DNA of 64,000 nucleotides from Rhodopirellula baltica (GTDB taxonomy: Bacteria > Planctomycetota > Planctomycetia > Pirellulales > Pirellulaceae). Shown here piece by piece: positions 1-7,840 of this stretch. The notes under the pieces were generated by a model. The model made no database searches and was not told the DNA's origin. It was given only the letters and a program-made list of their open reading frames with translations. Location of the stretch: positions 62,001-126,000 of the forward strand of contig PPHI01000017.1 of NCBI GenBank assembly GCA_002901265.1. The letters run 5' to 3'. Both the position numbers and the translations under genes were made by a program. Numbering within the stretch: the stretch's first letter is position 1; each line of letters begins with the position of its first letter.

Positions 1-241
1 GCGCTTCGGCGGACGAAACCGGGCTGGATGCGGGGAGGCGCCATTGGTGCGGATCGGCAGGTGCTGACCAAGCCGGCCGCTGTGTCTTTCCATAAGCCGG
101 CCGATCGAACGTCGCTGGAGCATGAACTGGATTTGTCGGCAGGGGCAAGACCACCGATTGCGCGGCAGCGCCGCCACAACATGCCATCGTGGCGAGAGCA
201 GCGCAGACGGTCAGCGGCAGGATTGCGATCGAAAGTTTCAT
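1..241 (-). CDS. Secreted protein, N-terminal part only (runs off the window)
   Basis: An open frame starts with ATG at 241 and stays open to base 1, giving 80 residues without a stop. The first residues, MKLSIAILPLTVCAALATMA, form a clear signal peptide: one Lys, a hydrophobic core, and a likely cleavage site near AAAQS. After it comes a Pro/Ala-rich stretch (positions about 30-80) that looks unstructured. The rest of the gene lies outside the window, so no function can be given. It is transcribed away from the next gene at 561. Confidence 0.6.
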   Translation of the reverse strand, partial: MKLSIAILPLTVCAALATMACCGGAAAQSVVLPLPTNPVHAPATFDRPAYGKTQRPAWSAPADPHQWRLPASSPVSSAEA

Positions 242-560
242 CAAGAGGTCCGGACGTTAAGAAACGGTCGGCAGGAACCGGACTCGGCGCGGTCTATGTC
301 TGCATTCGACCTCGCAGGACCCCTTCATTCGCTGAAGCTGTTTCAGCCCGCAAAATCCCCCCATTCCATTCACCTTGACAAGAAAAACCCTAAAGAGGGG
401 ATGGTGTACAAGGCTACGACTGGGTGTTTCAAAGCTACTTTTCAACAGTTGCGATTAAAAAACGCTGGCGTCTTTCCGTCTGATCACTTCGGCGCCATCG
501 TTGTAATGTCAGTTTTCATCCGTCAAGCATGGTGCGACGCCGCACCTAGGTTTACGAGTC
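242..560. other. Intergenic region between divergent genes
   Basis: This 319-bp stretch lies between the truncated minus-strand secreted gene and the plus-strand gene at 561, so it should hold promoters for both. Short open frames cross it, but none has a convincing start or protein-like composition. I see no RNA gene, and no terminator with a T run. Confidence 0.4.
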
Positions 561-1094
561 ATGGCCGAGCACTTGTACAAAGTCGTTCCGAACACTGCCC
601 AAGAAAAGATTTACCGCTGCAAAGTGGTGGGCAACGCTGCGGCCACTCTGTTTGTCGGTCCACGATCGTTGAAAGTTTTTGTGCGTGAAACTTGCGGCGG
701 AGGTTTCACACTGGGTCTGGACCCAAAGCAAGTCAAGAAAATCAAACTGGGAACGCGGTATGAACTGCACTACGACGACCGTCGCTTACTGATCACGCCA
801 CAAGTTTTTGTGCCTTCGGTTGAAGGCGAACCAAGGCTGCAAGTGGTAACGGTTCACGAGTATGAACCGAAAAAACGATGGGCATTTCGTCTGCCGTTTA
901 CGAAAGGCCAGCAGGTCAAGAAGCACGAAACCATTGGCAGTGCGGCAGCATACGGCGGGTTTGTCCTCGTTCTGTTTTGTGTGATGGCACTTCCCGGTGT
1001 CGGCGACAAGCTTGGCACGGCTCCGCGGATCGAGGCAGCGTTGAACCTGATGGCCAAGAACTTTAGCGACGTATTCAAATCGGTTCGGAGCTAG
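561..1094 (+). CDS. Conserved-looking protein with a C-terminal membrane segment
   Basis: The 177-residue product is unrecognised. Residues 1-120 are a soluble, basic, beta-rich looking domain (for example TLFVGPRSLKVFVRETCGG and RYELHYDDRRLLITPQVFV). A hydrophobic stretch near residues 129-150 (AAAYGGFVLVLFCVMALPGV) is a probable single membrane helix. A short amphipathic tail ends in NLMAKNFSDVFKSVRS. A terminator-like hairpin follows about 120 bp downstream. It may be a membrane-anchored accessory protein, but no enzyme motif is visible. Confidence 0.6.
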   Translation: MAEHLYKVVPNTAQEKIYRCKVVGNAAATLFVGPRSLKVFVRETCGGGFTLGLDPKQVKKIKLGTRYELHYDDRRLLITPQVFVPSVEGEPRLQVVTVHEYEPKKRWAFRLPFTKGQQVKKHETIGSAAAYGGFVLVLFCVMALPGVGDKLGTAPRIEAALNLMAKNFSDVFKSVRS

Positions 1095-1211
1095 GCCAGT
1101 GCCGTGCCCGGCGATTTGGGTTTCACGGCAGCAGAGCTCTCTCGCGATCTTGGCGGCAAGAATCACCTAACCGTCAAAGCTTTACTAAAGCGAACAGCTG
1201 GCATAACCGAT

Positions 1212-1250
1212 AAAGACGGTGACCCGAAGTTTGGGCACCGTTCTTTTTTT
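1212..1250 (+). terminator. Rho-independent terminator
   Basis: An imperfect hairpin has a left arm AAGACGGTGACCC and a right arm GGGCACCGTTCTT (one or two bulged bases), with loop GAAGTTT. A run of seven T follows at 1244-1250. It lies after the gene at 561-1094 and just before the lipoprotein gene at 1322. Confidence 0.6.
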
Positions 1251-1321
1251 GCGCCTCGCGATCGATTGACGTGGGGACAAATGAGCGTCATCGCACCGCG
1301 AATCGACCGGCCGAAGCGACC

Positions 1322-1774
1322 ATGCTTACCGCGAATCACCGTACCGCTATCCAACCGAAGAATGCTTTGACCAGCGTTCTACTCGTCTGCGTCTGCATCG
1401 TCACCAGCGGCGGCTGCCGACTGTGCTGCGACCGTGAAGACGCAGCCTTTGCGGCCTACGGTGGCGCGTGGAAGCGTCTGCACCGTGACTCGGGACGTGT
1501 TGGCAGTCTAGCCGACCCCGGTGGCGCCAAAGTTGGCGACCTGGAAGACAAAATGATCAACCTGGGTGAGACTTCATCGCGCAGCCAAGTGATCCCACCG
1601 AACCATAGCGGTCGCCCCGATTCTCAGGAAGCTCCCGAAGATCTGCCGGAAAGCTTCACGCCACGCGATGAAGAGACGGAAGAGGAATTCCAAGAGCGAA
1701 TGAAGCGTTTCCAAGAGGAACAGCTCAACGCCAAAGTCTATCCCGGCAGTCCCACGCCGCCTTCGTTCCGTTAG
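1322..1774 (+). CDS. Small secreted protein, probable lipoprotein
   Basis: The chosen ATG at 1322 gives 150 residues. An in-frame ATG at 1271 would add 17 polar residues before the signal and is less likely. The N terminus has a basic stretch, the hydrophobic core ALTSVLLVCVCIVTSGG, then Cys, which resembles a lipobox. The mature part opens with FAAYGGAWKRLHRDSGRVGS, a Gly/Arg motif I associate with small planctomycete envelope lipoproteins, followed by a long acidic Glu/Asp/Pro region with a short charged helix (DEETEEEFQERMKRFQEEQ). No enzymatic motif is seen. Confidence 0.6.
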   Translation: MLTANHRTAIQPKNALTSVLLVCVCIVTSGGCRLCCDREDAAFAAYGGAWKRLHRDSGRVGSLADPGGAKVGDLEDKMINLGETSSRSQVIPPNHSGRPDSQEAPEDLPESFTPRDEETEEEFQERMKRFQEEQLNAKVYPGSPTPPSFR

Positions 1775-1827
1775 GCACACGCCGGTCGCCTTGAACCGAA
1801 GTGTGCTTCTGCCCCCGAAGCCTCGAA

Positions 1828-2601
1828 TTAGGGATTCTCGTCGGGCAGCGGCACCCAATCGTTTGGTAGCGGACGGATGCCGTGCCGCGTCACACGATCG
1901 AGCTCAAGATACCGAACGCGTACAAGCTCACTTGTCTCGTGCAGAAGCTCTTGCAACTTCCGTTCGATTTGCTGACGCACTTTGGCGTCATCAACACGCC
2001 CCTGCTCGTTCGCAACTTCGGCAAGTGGAACGGTAAATCGCCTGGCACTTTTCACGCCATCACGAAAATAATTTTCGATCCGCTCGTCGGACGAAATCTG
2101 CACGTGGTCGAACTCGTGGCGTACCACCGGATGCTTCCAAAAGGAATTGGAAGGTGGCACTTGTCGCAACCAAATTTCGTGAGTTTGTTCCAAGTTGATT
2201 GAGTGAAAGCGAACATCAATACGGACGGACTTATTATCCGCAGTTGTATTGCTTGACGTTGCGGCCCCCCGGTTTCGGAACACTCGCCAGCGCGCGTTGC
2301 TTTGGTAGCGATAGTTGAAATGGAAACGCGTTTCGCCTGCGAGCTGACTGTTGGCGTCCAAGTTACTTAACTCGGACTTTGGTTCGCCTCCAGTAATCAA
2401 GCGAACGTTGCCTCGCCGTATCAGCTGTTCAAGATCAGCTGGTGGTGGCGGGAACTGATCGAGTGAGATGGGCTGCGTCTCTTGCTCTGCTTGTCGAGTA
2501 TCGTCCGCCAACAAAATGGATGACGAATCGAAAGCAACCAGCAGAAGAAAGAGCGTGGCCGATTGATTGAAACGCTCGATCGTACCGCGAAGCCTTACCA
2601 C
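1828..2601 (-). CDS. Secreted protein of unknown function with an HEFDH motif
   Basis: The likely start is GTG at 2601, giving 257 residues. It overlaps the stop of the upstream TrpG/PabA gene in the sequence GTGGTAA, so translation is probably coupled. The N terminus, with hydrophobic core ATLFLLLVAF, behaves as a signal peptide ending near SSSILLA. The mature protein has beta-rich sequence, then VVRHEFDHVQISSDERIENY (about residues 165-185), and a helical C terminus rich in Arg/Glu. HEFDH resembles the HExxH metal site of zinc proteases, but no third ligand was identified, so peptidase activity is only a possibility. Confidence 0.55.
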   Translation of the reverse strand: MVRLRGTIERFNQSATLFLLLVAFDSSSILLADDTRQAEQETQPISLDQFPPPPADLEQLIRRGNVRLITGGEPKSELSNLDANSQLAGETRFHFNYRYQSNARWRVFRNRGAATSSNTTADNKSVRIDVRFHSINLEQTHEIWLRQVPPSNSFWKHPVVRHEFDHVQISSDERIENYFRDGVKSARRFTVPLAEVANEQGRVDDAKVRQQIERKLQELLHETSELVRVRYLELDRVTRHGIRPLPNDWVPLPDENP

Positions 2602-3173
2602 TTCAAAAACCGAGTTAGCATCTCGATCCCAGGCTCCGTCAAGAAGCTCTCGGGGTGAAACTGCCAGCCTTCGATTTGATGTGTCTTGTGACGGACACAC
2701 ATGATTTGGCGAGTACCACCGGTGTCGGTCCAAGCGCCGACTTCCAGACAATCCGGCACGGTTGCCGGATCGATCACCAGGCTGTGATAACGTGTCGCGG
2801 TGAATGGCTGTGCAAGGCCTTGGAACAGTCCACCGTTGTCGTGATGAATTTCGTCGGTCTTGCCGTGCATTAATTGCGGGGCACGAACGATCGTCGCCCC
2901 GAAGGCTTGCCCGATCGACTGGTGACCAAGGCAGACGCCGAGTAGCGGCACTTTGCCAGCGAAATGCTTGACGCAATCGACGCTGATTCCGGCTTCGTTC
3001 GGCGTACATGGTCCCGGCGAAATCAGGATTCGATCGGGGGACAGATTTTCGAGTTCCTCGACCGTGAGCTCATCGTTGCGAAAGACGCGGAGTTCGACCG
3101 AGGGGTCGATTTCGCCAAGTCGCTGAACGAGGTTGTAAGTGAAGGAATCGTAGTTATCGATGACAATGACCAT
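2595..3173 (-). CDS. trpG/pabA: Anthranilate/aminodeoxychorismate synthase glutamine amidotransferase subunit
   Basis: This class I glutamine amidotransferase releases ammonia from glutamine for anthranilate synthase (tryptophan) or aminodeoxychorismate synthase (folate). The ATG at 3173 gives 192 residues, the normal length, starting MVIVIDNYDSFTYNLVQ. The frame runs further upstream but that extension is not family-like. Visible motifs are ISPGPCTP at 51-58, the nucleophile Cys81 in LLGVCLGHQSIGQAFG, and His173/Glu175 in QFHPES completing the triad. No synthase large subunit lies next to it, so trpG and pabA cannot be told apart here. The next gene overlaps its stop codon. Confidence 0.88.
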   Translation of the reverse strand: MVIVIDNYDSFTYNLVQRLGEIDPSVELRVFRNDELTVEELENLSPDRILISPGPCTPNEAGISVDCVKHFAGKVPLLGVCLGHQSIGQAFGATIVRAPQLMHGKTDEIHHDNGGLFQGLAQPFTATRYHSLVIDPATVPDCLEVGAWTDTGGTRQIMCVRHKTHQIEGWQFHPESFLTEPGIEMLTRFLKW

Positions 3174-3436
3174 GGCGTAACTTGTGAGCTCGAACCCTGC
3201 TGTCAATGGAATTTTGAGCGGTTTGACAAAAAACGCTTCTTTGCCGATGAAGTCCGCAAACGCTCTTCTTTCCGAATCCTGGTGCATCCTATAATGACAT
3301 GTACCAGGCCAATTGCCGAGAGCCTGCCGTGTCACTTCGCAATGGAAAAGGAACGAAACACTCGGCGCTTTGCGACTGTACGTTGCGCGTTTAACATCGA
3401 ATGTTTCCAGCTCCATTCTCCTCGGATTGATTTATC

Positions 3437-3985
3437 GTGCTCTCGGTTCGCCCAAAAGTTGCCGAACTTTCGTTTCACGTGTTCAGCCGATCGCTGCACC
3501 CGGAACTGTACACGGTTCATCGGACACGTCGTATCGAACGGACGGCGTATCAGGCCCAAATCAGCATCACGAATTGTGGGCATGTCATCACGTGGAATCG
3601 TGCTGGCGACGGCCCCGTGACGATTTGCGAAGTCGCAACCGGTGCGCACCAACCGCTGCCAACAAAACGATGCCTCATCAAACGTCCGTTAAAAGGCAGT
3701 CGTACCGAGAAGTTCGTTTGCCAATCGGGGGTGTCGTACCGCACTCATTTCCAATTGGAGCCGGTCAGCCCTGATCTTTTTTTCATGGTCGGCCAGCAGC
3801 TCGGGAAACAGCCCGTCGAGGGATTGCTGCATACCTTTGACTCGAGTGGCCGAATGTCGTTTGGCGCACTGAGCTATATCAATGTCGAATGCCGCCAACG
3901 ATCGATGCTGGTTCAAGCGGTTCACACCTTCCCCGACGACTATGCGATCGTCAAAGTTGAATCGCTGTTCTCACTGCCTGAATAA
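3437..3985 (+). CDS. Conserved hypothetical protein, DUF2617-like
   Basis: The 182-residue product begins MLSVRPKVAELSFHVFSRSL and has no signal peptide or membrane helix, so it should be cytoplasmic. The opening resembles my recollection of the DUF2617 family found in planctomycetes and actinobacteria, whose role is unknown. Its stop is four bases before the ATG of the HisA-like gene at 3989, so the two are very likely cotranscribed. No catalytic motif is obvious. Confidence 0.6.
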   Translation: MLSVRPKVAELSFHVFSRSLHPELYTVHRTRRIERTAYQAQISITNCGHVITWNRAGDGPVTICEVATGAHQPLPTKRCLIKRPLKGSRTEKFVCQSGVSYRTHFQLEPVSPDLFFMVGQQLGKQPVEGLLHTFDSSGRMSFGALSYINVECRQRSMLVQAVHTFPDDYAIVKVESLFSLPE

Positions 3986-3988
3986 CCG

Positions 3989-4798
3989 ATGGCGGACGGT
4001 TCGGCCGCGAAACCACCACGTTCGCAACAACTCTGGGACTGGCCGAATAGCGTCGGCGTCATCGATCTAAAATCAGGGCAGTCTGTCCATGCGGTCAGTG
4101 GAAACCGCGACCGCTATCTCGCGACAGAGCGTTTTGCCCATCCCGATGGCCGCGTCGTTTCAATCGCTGGCGATGCAGTCCTTCATGCACAACAGTATTG
4201 CGACTACCCAATCGGCGCAATCTACATCGCCGATTTGGATGCGATCTGCATCGGCGAGATGCAATCCGATCTGCTGACACGCATCGCTCGAATCTTGCCA
4301 AAGCGCACTCGATTGCTGCTCGACATCGGCGCGACTGATCCACCGAAAAACAAACAGCTGGAATGCTTGGCAACGATCTTTGATCACTTGCCGAACACGG
4401 TCGTGCTGGTCGCAACCGAAACGGCGAAAGGATTCGAAGCGTTGGATACACTCACCCAACGATTCGGAAACGACCACGTTGGGGTTAGCTTTGACTTTGC
4501 CGATGGCCAGTGGCTCTGCAGTCATATCACAGAGCAGCACTGGATTGATGCCGTCATCCTTCGCGAGATACGAACCGTCGTCGCGCTCGACTTGCGATCC
4601 GTTGGCACCGGACAATCCGACTTGACTTTGCAATTGATTCAGCGGATCCGGAAACAACTTCCGCAGATCAATCTGGTCTCGGGCGGTGGGGTCCGAACCG
4701 CTTCCGATTTGCAACGGTTAATCGATGCGGGTGCAAACCAAGTGATGGTGGCCAGTGTGTTTACCGGCGCCGGGTCACCTTTCGTCGCATCGGATTGA
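3989..4798 (+). CDS. HisA/HisF-family protein (phosphoribosyl isomerase-like)
   Basis: The 269 residues look like a TIM barrel of the HisA/HisF family. The first strand reads VGVIDLKSGQSVHAVSGNRD, matching the HisA 'IDLxxGxxV' opening with its catalytic-type Asp. The phosphate-binding end reads LVSGGGVRTASDLQRLIDAG, as in HisA/HisF. The middle is divergent, so this is probably not the histidine enzyme. HisA-like homologues occur in the archaeal-type C1 (methanopterin) gene sets of methylotrophs and planctomycetes, a possible but unproven role. The 3' end overlaps the convergent helicase gene by 38 bp. Confidence 0.7.
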   Translation: MADGSAAKPPRSQQLWDWPNSVGVIDLKSGQSVHAVSGNRDRYLATERFAHPDGRVVSIAGDAVLHAQQYCDYPIGAIYIADLDAICIGEMQSDLLTRIARILPKRTRLLLDIGATDPPKNKQLECLATIFDHLPNTVVLVATETAKGFEALDTLTQRFGNDHVGVSFDFADGQWLCSHITEQHWIDAVILREIRTVVALDLRSVGTGQSDLTLQLIQRIRKQLPQINLVSGGGVRTASDLQRLIDAGANQVMVASVFTGAGSPFVASD

Positions 4799-6013
4799 GG
4801 TTTCGCTTTGGCTTTTCGCCTACGGATTCCGGTTCCGCTTCGACCTTCTTTTCAGGCTCCATCCCTTCGATTGAATCGCGGATCAGTAGCTTGTTGATGC
4901 GCTGTTCGATCCCGGTCAAGAAGTCACCTTGTCCTGGGACGATAAACGTGAACGCGACACCATCGCGTCCCATTCGACCAGTTCGCCCGACCCGGTGGAC
5001 GTAGTCGTCGCTGTCTTCGGGGACATCGAAATTGACGATGTGCGAAATCGTGCTGATGTCGATTCCTCGCCCCACGACGTCGGTCGCGACCAAGATTTTC
5101 AAGCTGCCTTCACGCAGACTGGACAGCGTCCGGTCACGTTCTCGCTGCGCCATATCGCCGTGCATTGCGGCACATGCCCGATGCTTCTTGCTGAGTGCAC
5201 GCCAGAGTCGGTCGGTTCCACGGCGGGTACGGCAAAACACGATTGCTTGCTCGGGCTGCTCACGTTCGAGAAGTCTGAGCAACAAGTCCAGCTTTTTGTC
5301 TTGCGCGACGGTGAAGTAATGCTGCTCGATGGTGTCGACCGACATCTCGTTCTGGCAACAGTCAATGACCTCGGGCTCCTGCATATAAGACTCTGCCAAC
5401 CGTCGAACCGAATCTGGCAACGTGGCAGAAAGCAGGAGTGTTTGGCGATCGCGCGGACACCGACGAAGGATTCGTTCGATCTGGGGACGGAAACCGATGT
5501 CCAACATCCGGTCCGCTTCATCCAAGACAACGCACCAAACGTCTTTAGTACGCAGCGAACGACGTTGCAAGTGATCGTGCAATCGACCGGGCGTCCCGAC
5601 GACTATTTGAGCCCCGTTTTCGAGTTGCCGTAACTGTTGGCGGATGTTTCGACCGCCCGCCAAGACGACGACTTCGGTGGGAACGCCGACCGCCAGTCGC
5701 TTGATCTCGCGGCCAACTTGATCTGCTAGCTCGCGGGTGGGTACCACGATGATCGCCTGAGGATCGCGGCAATCTTCTAGCGAGTCGAGTTGCTCTAGAA
5801 TCGGGATGGAAAACGCGGCGGTTTTGCCGGTTCCGGTCCGTGCTTGACCGATCACGTCGTAGCCGTCGAGCGCGAGCGGAATCAGCTCGGCTTGGATCGG
5901 TGATGGTTTTCGAAGCCGGCCTTTTCGAGGGCGCGGCGCATCACGGGGGAGAGGTCGAGCTTATCGAAACTCTCGGATTGGGGACGTTTGCGTTCCTTCT
6001 GCTTTGCATTCAT
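4761..6013 (-). pseudogene. DEAD-box ATP-dependent RNA helicase, interrupted by a one-base frameshift
   Basis: The gene should start at ATG 6013 (MNAKQKERKRPQSESFDKLD). Its N terminus is the Q-motif region, SFDKLDLSPVMRRALEKAGF, but after GFEN the frame runs into a stop. Shifting by one base at 5905-5910 restores the expected PSPIQAELIPLALDGYDVIG and then GQARTGTGKT (motif I). The remaining motifs are intact: PTRELADQ, DEAD, SATLPDSV, VFCRTRRGTDRL, ATDVVGRGIDIS and HRVGRTGRMG. The basic tail ends RRKVTRRR. One C appears to be missing from the AACC(C)ATC tract. This is either a real disabling mutation, a recoding site or a sequencing error. Without the shift, an ATG at 5855 would give a protein lacking the Q motif. 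Confidence 0.85.
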
Positions 6014-6241
6014 GCGGCTAGCATAACCGCAGTTTCCCGTTTTCACTATGACGGCATTTGTAGTGAGACGAAAAGCACCCTGTTCAAACACAACAATGGG
6101 GGCAGCTTTCGAAAGAATTAACAATTGGGAAGGTTCCGCGGGTTCCACCGCTTCAGCGAGAAGCACGCAAAACGCACCCAACGAATCGTTTCGAACACGG
6201 TGTCGTCCGAGTGATCCGCAGGACCGGTGGCGAAAATTTGG

Positions 6242-7414
6242 CTACCCGCGTGGGAGCCAACTGGACACCGCGACGGCATCGTTCAACCGCAGGCTGGCTT
6301 GGCAACGCATTTCTTCGTCCGCAGCTTTCAATCGCAAATGGACGATCACTTCTTCCCCATCGGGGATGCGGTCTTGCCATTTCAGGGACAAATGAAAACC
6401 GTCAACCGGGTTTTGCTGAATAAAACTGCGTACTTCCTCGGGCGTGAAGTCCCAACGTCCAACGCGTGGGTCCTCTGATTCGTCGAGCGGATCGATTGCG
6501 ACCACCGTCAACTTGGCGTCGATGTCATAGTTCGCTAGAGCGAGGATGTCACCTGCCTTGTCGACTGCTGTCACAACGAGATACAGCCCATCGGTCGGTT
6601 CATCGTCATTCGGCCGATGCGCCCCGGATAGCTGCGGATGGATCTCCAGATGATCCGGAATCGGAACTGCGGACGGACTGGCATCCACAGTCGTTTCGTA
6701 GGACATCCTTTCCAAGTTCGGCGGCAATGTGATCCTGCCTGGAGGATTGGACGGATTGCCTGCAGGCGGTTGTGGGTCGCCCGGAATGATTTGGTCGTCT
6801 TGAAGTTGGTCGTCACTGGGAGGAAGCAACTGTTCGCCTGGCGATTTCGGCGCCGGCAATAATTGACTGTTGTTGTCTGGATCCGGGACCGGCAATGGCA
6901 GGTCCTCTGGCATTCCAAGATCACTGTCGATTCCAGGAGCGACATCTGTCGGTTCGCCGGGCGTCTCGACAGGCATCGGATCTGGATCACGCAAAGGCGG
7001 CGCTTCCAATGGCTTGTCCGCTGGTGGTTCCAGCACACTGGAGTCATCGGGGAAATCGACCGGTGGGACGGGAAGCGACGGGGGCGTGAAATCGTCCCTC
7101 GGTTCTTCCGATTGGATGTCGCTTGGCGAAGGATCCAAATCCATCACGTCGTAATCTTCGAGCGGCTTGGGCGCTAAATACGGATCGTCGCCCTGTCCAT
7201 CTGGCTCGTCTGATTGAACTTCACGAGCTTGCTCGAGTTTGTCGCGGAGCACGCGATTCTGGTAATCCGCGTCATACAACTGGTCTTCCAGAACGCGAAT
7301 TTGGTTCGTCAACTTTTGGCGATAGTAGTCGTCTTGGGCGCGACCTCGGCAACCGCTGAGCATCGGAATGCAAACAACAAGCGAGCCAATCCCAAGTGCA
7401 ATACGCGCGGTCAT
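6242..7414 (-). CDS. Probable lipoprotein with coiled coil and Pro/Asp-rich linker
   Basis: The ATG at 7414 gives a classical lipoprotein signal, MTARIALGIGSLVVCIPMLSGC, with lipobox LSGC. The frame extends to an ATG at 7513 with a basic, Ala-rich leader that would bury the signal. After Cys comes a predicted coiled coil (KLTNQIRVLEDQLYDADYQN), then about 180 residues of Pro/Asp/Glu-rich linker. The C-terminal 130 residues form a folded, beta-rich domain (DGLYLVVTAVDKAGDILALA; HLSLKWQDRIPDGEEVIVHL). It probably sits on the inner face of the outer membrane and spans periplasm. Function is unknown. Confidence 0.65.
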   Translation of the reverse strand: MTARIALGIGSLVVCIPMLSGCRGRAQDDYYRQKLTNQIRVLEDQLYDADYQNRVLRDKLEQAREVQSDEPDGQGDDPYLAPKPLEDYDVMDLDPSPSDIQSEEPRDDFTPPSLPVPPVDFPDDSSVLEPPADKPLEAPPLRDPDPMPVETPGEPTDVAPGIDSDLGMPEDLPLPVPDPDNNSQLLPAPKSPGEQLLPPSDDQLQDDQIIPGDPQPPAGNPSNPPGRITLPPNLERMSYETTVDASPSAVPIPDHLEIHPQLSGAHRPNDDEPTDGLYLVVTAVDKAGDILALANYDIDAKLTVVAIDPLDESEDPRVGRWDFTPEEVRSFIQQNPVDGFHLSLKWQDRIPDGEEVIVHLRLKAADEEMRCQASLRLNDAVAVSSWLPRG

Positions 7415-7840
7415 CGCCCGCCGTGCCGCCGCTTTGCTAGCAGCCGCCGCCGGAATAGAAAAACCCAGTCGCAGGCCAGGTCGAGATCGGTTGGATTTCG
7501 CGTGTCGAGTCAACGAGTTGCCACAAATTCGCTCAAGTTCATCGGGAGAACGACCGAGAAGCCTCGATCGCTAGCCTGCCAGTAGCAATATGCCGGGGAC
7601 GAGGTCAAGGTTGGCTGCCGGGATTCACCAAGAGGTATCAATAATCGCCCAGGTAACCGACATCGACACAGCCAACTTGCTAGCAATCGAATGTCAAACT
7701 TTGACGGTTTTGCGGGTCGTAACGATTTTGAGGATTTTTCGGATTTTACGTTTAGGGCTGAGGTGGAGGCCGTCGATACGGCAAGTGACAGATCGTGCCG
7801 TGCGTTGCGCTGAGCTCGCCGGTACGCCCAGAACTGACTG
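7415..7840. other. Intergenic region between divergent envelope genes
   Basis: About 426 bp separate the minus-strand lipoprotein from the plus-strand BBP7-like gene. Positions 7700-7755 are locally T-rich with repeated GATTTT/GGATTT words, unlike the GC-rich surroundings, and may belong to the promoter of the outer-membrane gene. Open frames on both strands here lack protein-like composition. No RNA gene was recognised. Confidence 0.35.

Noticed and set aside
122-688. Plus-strand frame across the first intergenic region
   Set aside because: It overlaps both the secreted gene on the minus strand and the start of the gene at 561, with no protein-like features.
7700-7755. T-rich repeated GATTTT words taken as a CRISPR or repeat array
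   Set aside because: The words are short and irregular, with no constant spacers. They look like a local base bias.
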